Shown: positions 1 to 5,003 of the stretch, piece after piece
Numbering within the stretch: the stretch's first letter is position 1
Layout of the letters: each line of letters opens with the position of its first letter
Origin: Pelobacter sp. UBA5610
GTDB taxonomy: Bacteria > Desulfobacterota > Desulfuromonadia > Desulfuromonadales > Syntrophotaleaceae
DNA: 18,399 nucleotides
Assembly (NCBI GenBank): GCA_002424645.1
Contig: DIKU01000087.1
Location: forward strand, 1-18,399
Direction: 5' to 3'
Position numbers and translations under genes: made by a program
The notes under the pieces: model-generated
What the model was told of the DNA's origin: nothing
Database searches by the model: none
The model's input: the letters and a program-made list of their open reading frames with translations, nothing else

Positions 1-11
1 CCCATCATCAG

Positions 12-101
12 GGTCCGTAGAGGACCTTGCACCTCCAAGTCACGATTCAGCCACCATAGCTGAATCGATGGCGCTTGCGCGCCACGCGCCCTGCCGGGCG
101 C
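12..101. repeat. Cluster of four adjacent short hairpins at the edge of a decayed hipA
   Basis: Four perfect inverted repeats lie one after another. GGTCC 12-16 pairs with GGACC 22-26. CGATTCAGC 43-51 pairs with GCTGAATCG 59-67. TGGCGC 69-74 pairs with GCGCCA 79-84, and GCGCCC 86-91 pairs with GGGCGC 96-101. Loops are 4-7 nt. An A-rich tract follows, and the truncated hipA fragment ends at 138. The plus strand is also open without a stop from the window edge to TGA 131-133, so the 3' end of a gene lying to the left is possible, but its translation was not recognised. Such a structured tract beside a gene breakpoint could be the end of an insertion element or a REP-like sequence. The family is not identified. 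Confidence 0.5.
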
Positions 102-137
102 ACAAACAAAAAATAAAAAGCCCTATTTATTGAAGAC

Positions 138-458
138 TTATCGAATTTTAAGTAAGGTCGGCAGGTTCTTCTGGTGGGGGGTGATGCGGTGCTTGCGAAC
201 CAACAATTTCCTTCCCCAATCATCGGGAAGGCTGTCTTCGAACACCCCGAAGACTCCGGGATGATCGATAGCGAAATCTCCCTCACGTAACGACAGGGAA
301 ACAGGGTCCAAAGAAAAAGCATCGGATCGGCTCAGGTACTCCGACGCATAACGAAAGGCCCCACGGTTGCGACTGCCGGCGACAATTTCGCAAACCATTT
401 CTCCGGCCAGAACGCGCTCGGCGGCCAGTTTAATTCAGACCTCGATGCGATAAATCAT
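138..458 (-). pseudogene. hipA: Degenerate hipA toxin fragment (N-terminal domain only, with internal stop)
   Basis: The leftward frame begins at ATG 458-456, overlapping the TGA of the upstream hipB (ATGA), as in intact hipBA operons. It reads MIYRIEV, then TGA at 435-437, then continues in the same frame as IKLAAERVLAGEMVCEIVAG. HipA proteins normally have a V-W-L/I segment here, so the TGA most simply replaces a TGG Trp codon. The rest matches the HipA N-terminal (couple_hipA) domain, including GVFEDSLPDDWGRKLL, which parallels GVFNDSLPDGWGRLL in the intact HipA at 1329-2573. The frame stops after LLKIR at 138, so the whole kinase domain (Gly-rich loop, catalytic Asp) is missing. The break lies beside a hairpin cluster. 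An internal ATG at 398 leaves an 86-aa frame, but it lacks any catalytic part. Toxin activity is therefore not expected. Confidence 0.85.
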
Positions 459-763
459 TTATGATCCTTGCGAGAAGCGCGTTGCCGCTTGGGGACTTTC
501 AACTGTTCATACTTGGCAAAGAGGTCTTCTGTCGGTGCCAGCAAATGGTCGAAATCCTCGACACGACCAAGGATATCCAGGGCTACAGCCCATTGCCCAA
601 TTGGTACGCTGGGGTCACCGTGCTCCATCTTATAATAAGACGGAATAGACACCCCAATCCGTGAAGCAAAGACCTGCTGCGTCTCGTTACGCCGCAACCG
701 TTCCGCACGCAATCTTGCGCCTAAAGACTTTAACCGGTCATCTGTTTGCCCAGAGAGAATCAT
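455..763 (-). CDS. hipB: HipB-like XRE-family antitoxin/repressor (orphaned by the broken hipA)
   Basis: This 102-aa protein carries a helix-turn-helix of the Cro/C1 (XRE) type at about residues 14-66. The core TQQVFASRIGVSIPSYYKME shows the usual recognition-helix pattern. In hipBA systems HipB binds the operon operator and neutralises the HipA kinase. The C-terminus (KVPKRQRASRKDHK) is strongly basic. Its stop codon overlaps the start of the hipA pseudogene (ATGA), so the pair was one operon. The upstream sequence contains a candidate promoter at 794-822 and a weak GGCGGG ribosome site. The frame is intact, so a DNA-binding protein may still be made although its toxin partner is dead. It could regulate its own promoter or the divergent module, which is inference. 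Assignment to the family is firm; the exact target is unknown. Confidence 0.8.
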   Translation of the reverse strand: MILSGQTDDRLKSLGARLRAERLRRNETQQVFASRIGVSIPSYYKMEHGDPSVPIGQWAVALDILGRVEDFDHLLAPTEDLFAKYEQLKVPKRQRASRKDHK

Positions 764-793
764 ATCCCGCCATTAACTATAAATATTTTTTGC

Positions 794-834
794 ATTATAA
801 ATAACAATAAGCTCTTATACAAATAAATATTTGT
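794..834 (-). promoter_or_regulatory. Candidate promoter/operator of the leftward hipB
   Basis: On the minus strand, a perfect TATAAT (plus 794-799) lies 17 bp from TTGTAT (plus 817-822), about 30 nt upstream of the hipB start. The inverted repeat ACAAAT 819-824 / ATTTGT 829-834 overlaps the -35 element, where an autorepressor would be expected to bind. The -35 match is poor (3 of 6), so this is a candidate only. The rest of the 764-1029 intergenic region holds no gene that I can see. Confidence 0.45.
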
Positions 835-979
835 TTTATAGCTCCACAACAAGCTTGCAACGATTGCTTCAGAGCTGCCTGGCAGGTCCGGTTTCAAACG
901 TCAAACGGTTGTTCTCAAGGAAGTTGAACGAAACAAAACCACAACCTCACTCCGTGGCCTCTTCAGGGGCTATACGAAA

Positions 980-1047
980 TTGACATATACAGGGCAGTAT
1001 ATTATCCTTTATAAACTTTTGGAGATTTTATGGTTAATATATTATCC
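980..1047 (+). promoter_or_regulatory. Promoter and candidate HipB operators of the rightward hipBA
   Basis: A perfect TTGACA (980-985) stands 17 bp from TATCCT (1003-1008). Between them is the inverted repeat TATAC 986-990 / GTATA 997-1001, in the usual place for a repressor site. The 10-mer TATATTATCC occurs at 998-1007, covering the -10, and again at 1038-1047 inside the start of hipB, exactly 40 bp apart. E. coli HipB binds TATCC-N8-GGATA sites, so the repeated TATCC ends are suggestive, but no GGATA partner is present at that spacing. GGAG at 1021-1024 is the ribosome site for the ATG at 1030. Confidence 0.55.
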
Positions 1048-1332
1048 ACTAAAGATATACAGTTGACGATTGCCAAGAGACTGAAGGAAGCGCGACTCTC
1101 TGCCAATTTGACACAACTAAGTCTCTCTCTGCGCGCGGGCATAAGCTTGGGGAGTTTGAAAAGATTTGAGCGGGCAGGTGAAATTTCTTTCAAAGGCCTC
1201 GTTCAGCTCGCCTTTGCATTGCGCATGGAAGATGACATTGCTTTACTATTTTTGCCGCAGCAAAAAACCTCTCTGGACGCCTTGCTTGAACAGGCTAAAA
1301 ACACCCAGCGACAACGAGGCCGAAAATCGTGA
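1030..1332 (+). CDS. hipB: HipB-like XRE-family antitoxin
   Basis: This 100-aa protein has a Cro/C1-type helix-turn-helix at about residues 12-65 (IAKRLKEARLSANLTQLSLS, then SLGSLKRFERAGEISFKGLV), followed by a basic tail ending KNTQRQRGRKS. ATG 1030 is preceded by GGAG at 1021-1024. The stop overlaps the GTG start of hipA (GTGA, 1329-1332), so toxin translation is likely coupled to antitoxin translation. The expected role is to bind the operator around 980-1047, repress the operon and hold HipA inactive in a complex. Its sequence is clearly different from the HipB at 455-763, so the two modules are not a recent duplication of each other. Confidence 0.85.
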   Translation: MVNILSTKDIQLTIAKRLKEARLSANLTQLSLSLRAGISLGSLKRFERAGEISFKGLVQLAFALRMEDDIALLFLPQQKTSLDALLEQAKNTQRQRGRKS

Positions 1333-2573
1333 GCAGCAAATTCAAGTCGATCAATCTGTTAACTGTTGTTCTCGATATGGGCGAACCCCGACCTGTCGGG
1401 CGGTTGGCATACATTGGACGAGAGATCATTTTTGAATACGATCCCGGGTTTCCTGTCGACAAACTCAACATCTCCCCCTTCAAGCTCAGGCCACCTCTTG
1501 GGTCAAGCATTATCAAGGGTCCGGAAAGAATCTTTGAAGGACTCCACGGCGTGTTCAATGACAGCCTTCCTGATGGATGGGGCCGCCTTCTCATGGATCG
1601 CAAACTCCGTGATATCGGGATACGGCCGAGCCAACTCACCCCTCTCGACAGGTTGGCATGGATTGGCTCCAAAGGGATGGGGGCGTTACTTTATCGGCCG
1701 GAGCATCTGGAACTCACAAAAAGTGATCCCCAGGAATGGATCGATCTTGATGAAGTTGCGGCGGCTTCCCGGGTTGTCTTGGAAGACCGTCCCGAAGCTG
1801 TTTTTGACTATCTTTTGCAAGTCGGCGGCTCCCCTCAAGGGGCCAGGCCCAAGGCGCTTATTGGCCTCGCCCAAGACGGTTCATCCATTGTTCATGGGAA
1901 AGATAATTTGCCAGACCGATATGAACATTGGCTGGTTAAATTTGGCTCTCAGTTTGATATTCCCGAATCGGGACTCATAGAGCAGGCCTATGCTGATATG
2001 GCGCGAGAAGCAGGTGTTGCGATGCCAGAGAGCAAAATTCTCCCCTCGCATCAGGGACCAGGATACTTTGCGGTGAAAAGGTTCGATCGCGAGGGAAATC
2101 GACGTATCCATATGCATACGGCCTGCGGCTTGCTCCACGCTGATTTCAGATTGCCAAGTATTGGCTACGAAGAACTCTTAAAGGCAACGCAGGCGCTGAC
2201 CAGGCACCAGCTCGATGTTGAACAGATGTTCATCAGGATGGTTTTCAATGTGTATGCTCACAACAGGGACGACCATACCAAAAACCACGGGTTTCTTATG
2301 GACAACAACGGAGAATGGCGGCTGTCTCCAGCCTACGATGTCACGTTCTCTGACGGTCCTGGCGGGGAACACACTCTTGATATTGCCGGTGAGGGGAAAA
2401 ATCCGGGGCTGAAGGATATCCAAAAGGTTGGACTCTCTATTGGACTTTCCAACGCAACAATAACTGAATGCGTAGATCGTGTCAGGGTGGCAGTGAATAA
2501 GTGGAGCGAGTTTGCCGAGCGCAATGGAATTCCAAAAAAATTGGCAGAAAAGTTTACTTCTGCATTTTCTTGA
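1329..2573 (+). CDS. hipA: HipA-family Ser/Thr kinase toxin (intact)
   Basis: This is a full-length 414-aa HipA-type kinase. E. coli HipA phosphorylates glutamyl-tRNA synthetase and induces growth arrest and persistence; the target here is not known. The N-terminal subdomain runs to about residue 120 (GVFNDSLPDGWGRLL near 74-88). A Gly-rich ATP loop follows at about 165-176 (VGGSPQGARPKA), then HWLVKF 200-205 with the likely ATP-binding Lys. The catalytic segment is HNRDDHTKNHG 311-321, and the metal-binding segment is SPAYDVT 333-339. All expected catalytic residues are present, so it should be active. The start is GTG 1329, overlapping the hipB stop by 4 nt. The gene ends 31 nt before a strong terminator. 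The neighbouring broken hipBA suggests this stretch has accumulated such modules. Confidence 0.9.
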   Translation: MSSKFKSINLLTVVLDMGEPRPVGRLAYIGREIIFEYDPGFPVDKLNISPFKLRPPLGSSIIKGPERIFEGLHGVFNDSLPDGWGRLLMDRKLRDIGIRPSQLTPLDRLAWIGSKGMGALLYRPEHLELTKSDPQEWIDLDEVAAASRVVLEDRPEAVFDYLLQVGGSPQGARPKALIGLAQDGSSIVHGKDNLPDRYEHWLVKFGSQFDIPESGLIEQAYADMAREAGVAMPESKILPSHQGPGYFAVKRFDREGNRRIHMHTACGLLHADFRLPSIGYEELLKATQALTRHQLDVEQMFIRMVFNVYAHNRDDHTKNHGFLMDNNGEWRLSPAYDVTFSDGPGGEHTLDIAGEGKNPGLKDIQKVGLSIGLSNATITECVDRVRVAVNKWSEFAERNGIPKKLAEKFTSAFS

Positions 2574-2604
2574 AACAAACCCTTCATAAGGTACAAGAAT
2601 CTAT

Positions 2605-2642
2605 AAACAAAATCCCCGTCATAGTTGGCGGGGATTTTGTTT
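2605..2642 (+). terminator. Rho-independent terminator after hipA
   Basis: A perfect 14-bp stem is formed by AAACAAAATCCCCG (2605-2618) and CGGGGATTTTGTTT (2629-2642) around a 10-nt loop. The GC core is followed by a T-rich arm on the plus strand and an equally T-rich arm on the minus strand, so it could act in both directions. It separates hipBA from the arsR operon. Confidence 0.9.
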
Positions 2643-2731
2643 AATTGGTCAACTGCTACCGGGAGGCGGAAAAATCCGGCCCCCGGCATGGCCTGCCTAC
2701 TTATTTCCGATCTGCTGTCAAGAAAAAATTT

Positions 2732-2751
2732 TCAGCGATCATCAGCGATCA
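2732..2751. repeat. Tandem 10-bp repeat TCAGCGATCA x2 upstream of arsR
   Basis: TCAGCGATCA occurs twice in direct contact (2732-2741 and 2742-2751), just upstream of the arsR-type promoter. It might be a regulator site or a chance duplication. Nothing else in the window repeats it that I noticed. Confidence 0.5.
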
Positions 2752-2764
2752 GGTGAAATCGTCG

Positions 2765-2824
2765 TTGACATCAAGGTACGCCTTGACTACGATCAGACCG
2801 AAGCATATTCGGATATTCGAATAT
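2765..2824 (+). promoter_or_regulatory. Promoter and ArsR-type operators
   Basis: TTGACA (2765-2770, perfect) lies 17 bp from TACGAT (2788-2793). The spacer holds the inverted repeat TCAAGG 2771-2776 / CCTTGA 2781-2786. Just downstream is a perfect 12-bp palindrome, ATATTCGAATAT (2813-2824), with an extra direct half-site ATATTCG at 2805-2811. An AT-rich dyad between promoter and gene is the usual binding site of ArsR/SmtB repressors, so the downstream protein probably represses itself here. Confidence 0.65.
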
Positions 2825-2837
2825 TACTGAGGTGACA

Positions 2838-3158
2838 ATGAACATTGAAACTGCAAACGCGTTCGCAGCCCTTCTCAAGGCTCTTGCTCATCCGACGCGG
2901 CTCCAAATTGTCGCTGAGTTACTGAAGGGCACCAAGTGCGTAAACGACATCCAGGAGATCCTCCCTGCCTCTCAGGCCAACATCTCCCAGCACTTGTGCG
3001 TGCTCCGCAATGCCGGGCTAGTGGATTTTGCCCAAGATGGCTCACAGCGCTGCTACTACGTAAGTCGCCCTAAGCTCGCTTCGGTCATCCTTAACCAGCT
3101 TGCAGCAGGTGAAGCGGTTATTCGCAAATCAAAGGATGATGTTGCCCATGAAAAATAG
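2838..3158 (+). CDS. ArsR/SmtB-family winged-helix repressor
   Basis: This is a 106-aa protein with a complete ArsR-type winged helix. It has ALLKALAHPTRLQIVAELL, the recognition-helix region ASQANISQHLCVLRNAGLV at about 44-62, and the wing FAQDGSQRCYYV. Members dissociate from DNA when they bind metal or metalloid ions, or respond to thiol chemistry. Cys34 (KGTKCVNDI) occupies the zone where classical ArsR has CxC in ELCVCDL, but only one Cys is present there. Cys54 and Cys72 are the others, so the inducer cannot be named. A GTG at 2832 would add two residues. ATG 2838 is preferred because GAGG 2829-2832 then sits 5 nt upstream. It is the first gene of an operon with the methyltransferase and CGGC protein. 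Confidence 0.85.
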   Translation: MNIETANAFAALLKALAHPTRLQIVAELLKGTKCVNDIQEILPASQANISQHLCVLRNAGLVDFAQDGSQRCYYVSRPKLASVILNQLAAGEAVIRKSKDDVAHEK

Positions 3159-3291
3159 TTGCGAGAAGGAGCCTGCTGTGTCCGGTAAGGACGACTTCGA
3201 AGGGGGACGACTCCAAACGCTTGCTTTCTGTGCCGCTGCGCTAGCGGCCACCCTTAAACATGCTGAAGGAGAACACCATGAAAGTCCGTGA
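3148..3291 (+). CDS. Possible 47-aa peptide overlapping arsR and the methyltransferase gene
   Basis: The frame starts at ATG 3148, overlapping the arsR end by 11 nt. It ends at TGA 3289-3291, overlapping the methyltransferase start by 14 nt. The product has a charged N-terminus with one Cys, a short hydrophobic stretch LQTLAFCAAALAATL and a His/Glu-rich tail HAEGEHHESP. The overlaps on both sides suit translational coupling and fill an otherwise 119-nt gap. Against it, AAAGGA at 3131-3136 is 11 nt from the ATG, which is far for a ribosome site, and no family is recognised. It may be a chance frame. Confidence 0.35.
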   Translation: MKNSCEKEPAVSGKDDFEGGRLQTLAFCAAALAATLKHAEGEHHESP

Positions 3292-3850
3292 CAGCGGAAT
3301 GCCTGATGAAGAGATGTGGTCCGGTTTTTTTGATCCGGCCACCGTCCTGAAGGTCCTAGGTCTTCACCAAGGCATCCATGACCTGGTGGAGTTTGGCTGC
3401 GGCTATGGAACCTTTACGCTGGCGGCGGGTGGCATTGCCGCCGGGACCGTCCATGCTTTGGACATCGAGCCGGAGATGGTCGAAGTCGTCCAACAAAAAT
3501 GTCGAGAAGCCGGAATTAGCAATGTACAGGCGACAGTGCGGGATTTCGTGGCCGAGGGGACCGGCCTCGCTGAGAATTCCATGGATGCGGCCCTGCTCTT
3601 CAATATCCTGCACCACGAAGAGCCGGTAGCACTGATGAAAGAAGCATTACGAGTGCTCAAGCCCAACGGCTTGATGGCTGTCATTCACTGGAACTATGAC
3701 CCTACAACGCCTCGCGGCCCGGCCATGGAGATACGTCCCCGCCCTGAACAGTGCATCGCTTGGGGGGAAGAGGCCGGTTTTCTTTTCAATGAGCAAAACC
3801 GCTACGACCTGCCGCCGTACCACTACGGGTTACTGTTCAGAAAACCCTAA
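3278..3850 (+). CDS. Class I SAM-dependent methyltransferase
   Basis: This 190-aa enzyme is predicted to transfer a methyl group from S-adenosylmethionine. Motif I is VEFGCGYGTFTLAAG (residues 37-51). The acidic end of strand 2, which holds the ribose hydroxyls, is ALDIEPEM (60-67), and LFNILHHEEP and EALRVLKPNGLMAVI follow as the later motifs. ATG 3278 has AAGGAG 3263-3268 upstream, so the upstream ATG 3260 is not favoured. Gene order arsR-methyltransferase-CGGC suggests a metal or metalloid role. However, it lacks the conserved Cys set expected of ArsM arsenite methyltransferases and has only three Cys (41, 75 and about 157), so arsenic methylation should not be assumed. The substrate is unknown. 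Confidence 0.8.
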   Translation: MKVRDSGMPDEEMWSGFFDPATVLKVLGLHQGIHDLVEFGCGYGTFTLAAGGIAAGTVHALDIEPEMVEVVQQKCREAGISNVQATVRDFVAEGTGLAENSMDAALLFNILHHEEPVALMKEALRVLKPNGLMAVIHWNYDPTTPRGPAMEIRPRPEQCIAWGEEAGFLFNEQNRYDLPPYHYGLLFRKP

Positions 3851-3952
3851 ACCTGATGCCCCCTTGCTACCTCTGAGACAGCCGAGAATGGCTATGACCA
3901 CGACAAACCCTTTCGATGAGCAAGCTGTCGAGACAGAAAAAAGGAGTTAAGC

Positions 3953-4282
3953 ATGAAGGTCGGAATTATCCGTTGCCAGTTGACCGAGGATATGTGTCCC
4001 GGTTATACCGATTTTAAGGTCGCCAGAGAAGGGACCATGGCCTTCGAGGAGATCGGTTCGGTGGAGATCATCGGATTTCTCTCGTGCGGTGGCTGTTCTG
4101 GCAAGAAGGCCGTTACCAGGGCCAAGATGATGGTTGACCGGGGTGCAGAGGCTATCGTCTTTGCCTCCTGCATGAAGAATGGCAACCCCATTGGCTATCC
4201 CTGCCCGCATTTTGCAGCCATCAAAGGGGCGGTTGAGAAAAGACTTGGGGCTGAAACGAAGATTATCGACTGGACCCACTGA
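3953..4282 (+). CDS. CGGC-domain cysteine-rich protein
   Basis: This small 109-aa protein belongs to the CGGC-domain family, thought to bind metal. The signature FLSCGGCSGKKAV is at residues 43-55 (CGGC 45-48). Further Cys are at 8, 15, 73 (FASCMKNG) and 84 (YPCPHF), giving enough thiols for a metal or Fe-S-type site, though no role is proven. ATG 3953 is preceded by AAGGAG 3941-3946. The 102-nt gap after the methyltransferase has no clear gene or terminator, so the two are probably co-transcribed. It is the last intact gene before the recombinase remnant. Confidence 0.8.
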   Translation: MKVGIIRCQLTEDMCPGYTDFKVAREGTMAFEEIGSVEIIGFLSCGGCSGKKAVTRAKMMVDRGAEAIVFASCMKNGNPIGYPCPHFAAIKGAVEKRLGAETKIIDWTH

Positions 4283-4337
4283 GGTTTGACCATAACCTAT
4301 GCTGACCTGAAAGAAGCGCTTCTGGTGATGGACTTGG

Positions 4338-4610
4338 GTGAGCGGGTGGATCAACCCTGAACTTATCGCGAGATTCTGTGTGTCGCTCAAGGAAAAACTC
4401 AGAGATAAAGATTCTGAGTTCGGTAAAGCCTATTTGAGATTGTTGATCAAGGAAATACGGGTGGAAGGAAGGCAGATCCGCATTACAGGCCGGAATGTGG
4501 TTCTTACGGAGATGCTACAAAAAACAAAAGTGGACCTCCGTGAAGGAGTGCCCACTTTTGGTATAAACTGGCTCCCCGAGCAAGACTCGAACTTGCGACA
4601 AGGCGATTAA
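4338..4610 (+). pseudogene. C-terminal remnant of a site-specific (serine-type) recombinase
   Basis: The frame encodes about 90 residues. RFCVSLKEKLRDKDSEFGKA and YLRLLIKEIRVEGRQIRITG resemble the C-terminal region of large serine recombinases. No catalytic domain is present. The open frame begins only after TGA 4326-4328, with a GTG at 4338. In another frame the preceding 4286-4350 reads TYADLKEALLVMDLGERVDQ before a stop, so a frameshift near 4345-4350 may have split an older coding region. Its last dozen codons (WLPEQDSNLRQGD) are antisense to the tRNA-Asn gene, and the TAA at 4608-4610 overlaps the anticodon. This is typical of recombinase genes whose attachment site is the 3' end of a tRNA. 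The family call rests on recognition of the C-terminal motif only. Confidence 0.65.
4526..4559 (-). terminator. Terminator of tRNA-Asn (leftward)
   Basis: AAAAGTGG (4526-4533) pairs with CCACTTTT (4552-4559), with an inner CTCC/GGAG stem. On the minus strand the stem is followed by a T-rich run (the plus A-run at 4518-4524). It lies just past the encoded CCA of the tRNA, so it is the natural end of the tRNA transcript. It also lies inside the recombinase-remnant frame. Confidence 0.75.
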
Positions 4611-4644
4611 CAGTCGCCTGCTCTACCGACTGAGCTATCAGGGA
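4569..4644 (-). tRNA. tRNA-Asn (anticodon GTT)
   Basis: This 76-nt gene with encoded CCA is read on the minus strand. The acceptor TCCCTGA pairs with TCGGGGA (one G-T pair), and the discriminator is G. The D arm is GCTCAGTCGGTAGAGC. The anticodon stem GGCGA/TCGCC encloses CTGTTAA with GTT (plus 4609-4611). The T arm contains GTTCGAGTC. All arms close properly, so the gene should be functional. Its 3' half overlaps the tail of the recombinase remnant, marking it as an integration site. Confidence 0.95.
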
Positions 4645-4749
4645 ATGGTATATCGTCTCTAATCCTTTGATTTCTTGAGTCTTATGCCTTATTATCGGCT
4701 AAAAACCGGGGATGTTGACCCCTGAAAACCCTTGCAGAGACGAGGTGGA

Positions 4750-4778
4750 TTTATACACAGACTCGAAAATGATGTCAA
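4750..4778 (-). promoter_or_regulatory. Promoter of tRNA-Asn
   Basis: On the minus strand, TTGACA (plus 4773-4778, perfect) lies 17 bp from TATAAA (plus 4750-4755, 5 of 6). It directs transcription left toward the tRNA, whose mature 5' end is about 100 nt downstream. The leader between them contains a GGGG/CCCC hairpin but no gene. Confidence 0.75.
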
Positions 4779-4786
4779 GAAAGAAT

Positions 4787-4815
4787 TTCACAGTTGACCA
4801 TAACGAAAATTTAAT
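4787..4815 (+). promoter_or_regulatory. Candidate promoter of the signalling operon
   Basis: TTCACA (4787-4792) and TTTAAT (4810-4815) are each 5 of 6 matches to sigma-70 boxes and are 17 bp apart. This gives a leader of roughly 170 nt before the kinase start at 4996. The 9-mer TTTAATCCA, which begins at the -10, recurs at 4857-4865. The rest of the 4645-4995 gap shows no coding region. No sigma-54 (GG-N10-GC) element was seen. This is the best of several weak candidates. Confidence 0.4.
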
Positions 4816-4970
4816 CCATTTATAGTCAATAACGATGTCGAAATTTGCCGCCCGGCTTTAATCCAACGAACTGAACTTTAACGTGAAAGATTGAATTTTC
4901 ATGGATCAAATCACAACCCCGATGACGGGTCGAATTTCAATGCCGAACCACGTTCTGTCACCGTTCAGAG

Positions 4971-5003
4971 ACTGTCATGATTTCATGAGGCCAGGATGAC
5001 AGT
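4971..5003 (+). promoter_or_regulatory. Hairpin that would hide the start codon of the first kinase
   Basis: ACTGTCAT (4971-4978) is perfectly complementary to ATGACAGT (4996-5003). The second arm begins with the ATG start codon itself. The 17-nt loop contains the ribosome site GAGG (4987-4990). In mRNA this stem would occlude the start codon. On DNA it would be an 8-bp dyad with 17-bp spacing, which a dimeric regulator could bind. Either reading is inference. Confidence 0.5.

Noticed and set aside
3888..3950. 20-codon frame (MAMTTTNPFDEQAVETEKRS) between the methyltransferase and CGGC genes
   Set aside because: Very short, with no convincing ribosome site and no family. Its end only overlaps the AAGGAG of the CGGC gene. 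It is treated as intergenic.
4567..4610. Reading the WLPEQDSNLRQGD tail as a real recombinase domain
   Set aside because: These codons are the antisense of the tRNA-Asn 3' half. The peptide is a by-product of the attachment-site overlap and carries no family information.
4794..4826. TTGACC (4794-4799) with TATAGT (4821-4826) as the operon promoter
   Set aside because: The spacer would be 21 bp, too long for sigma-70. TTCACA-17-TTTAAT at 4787-4815 fits better.
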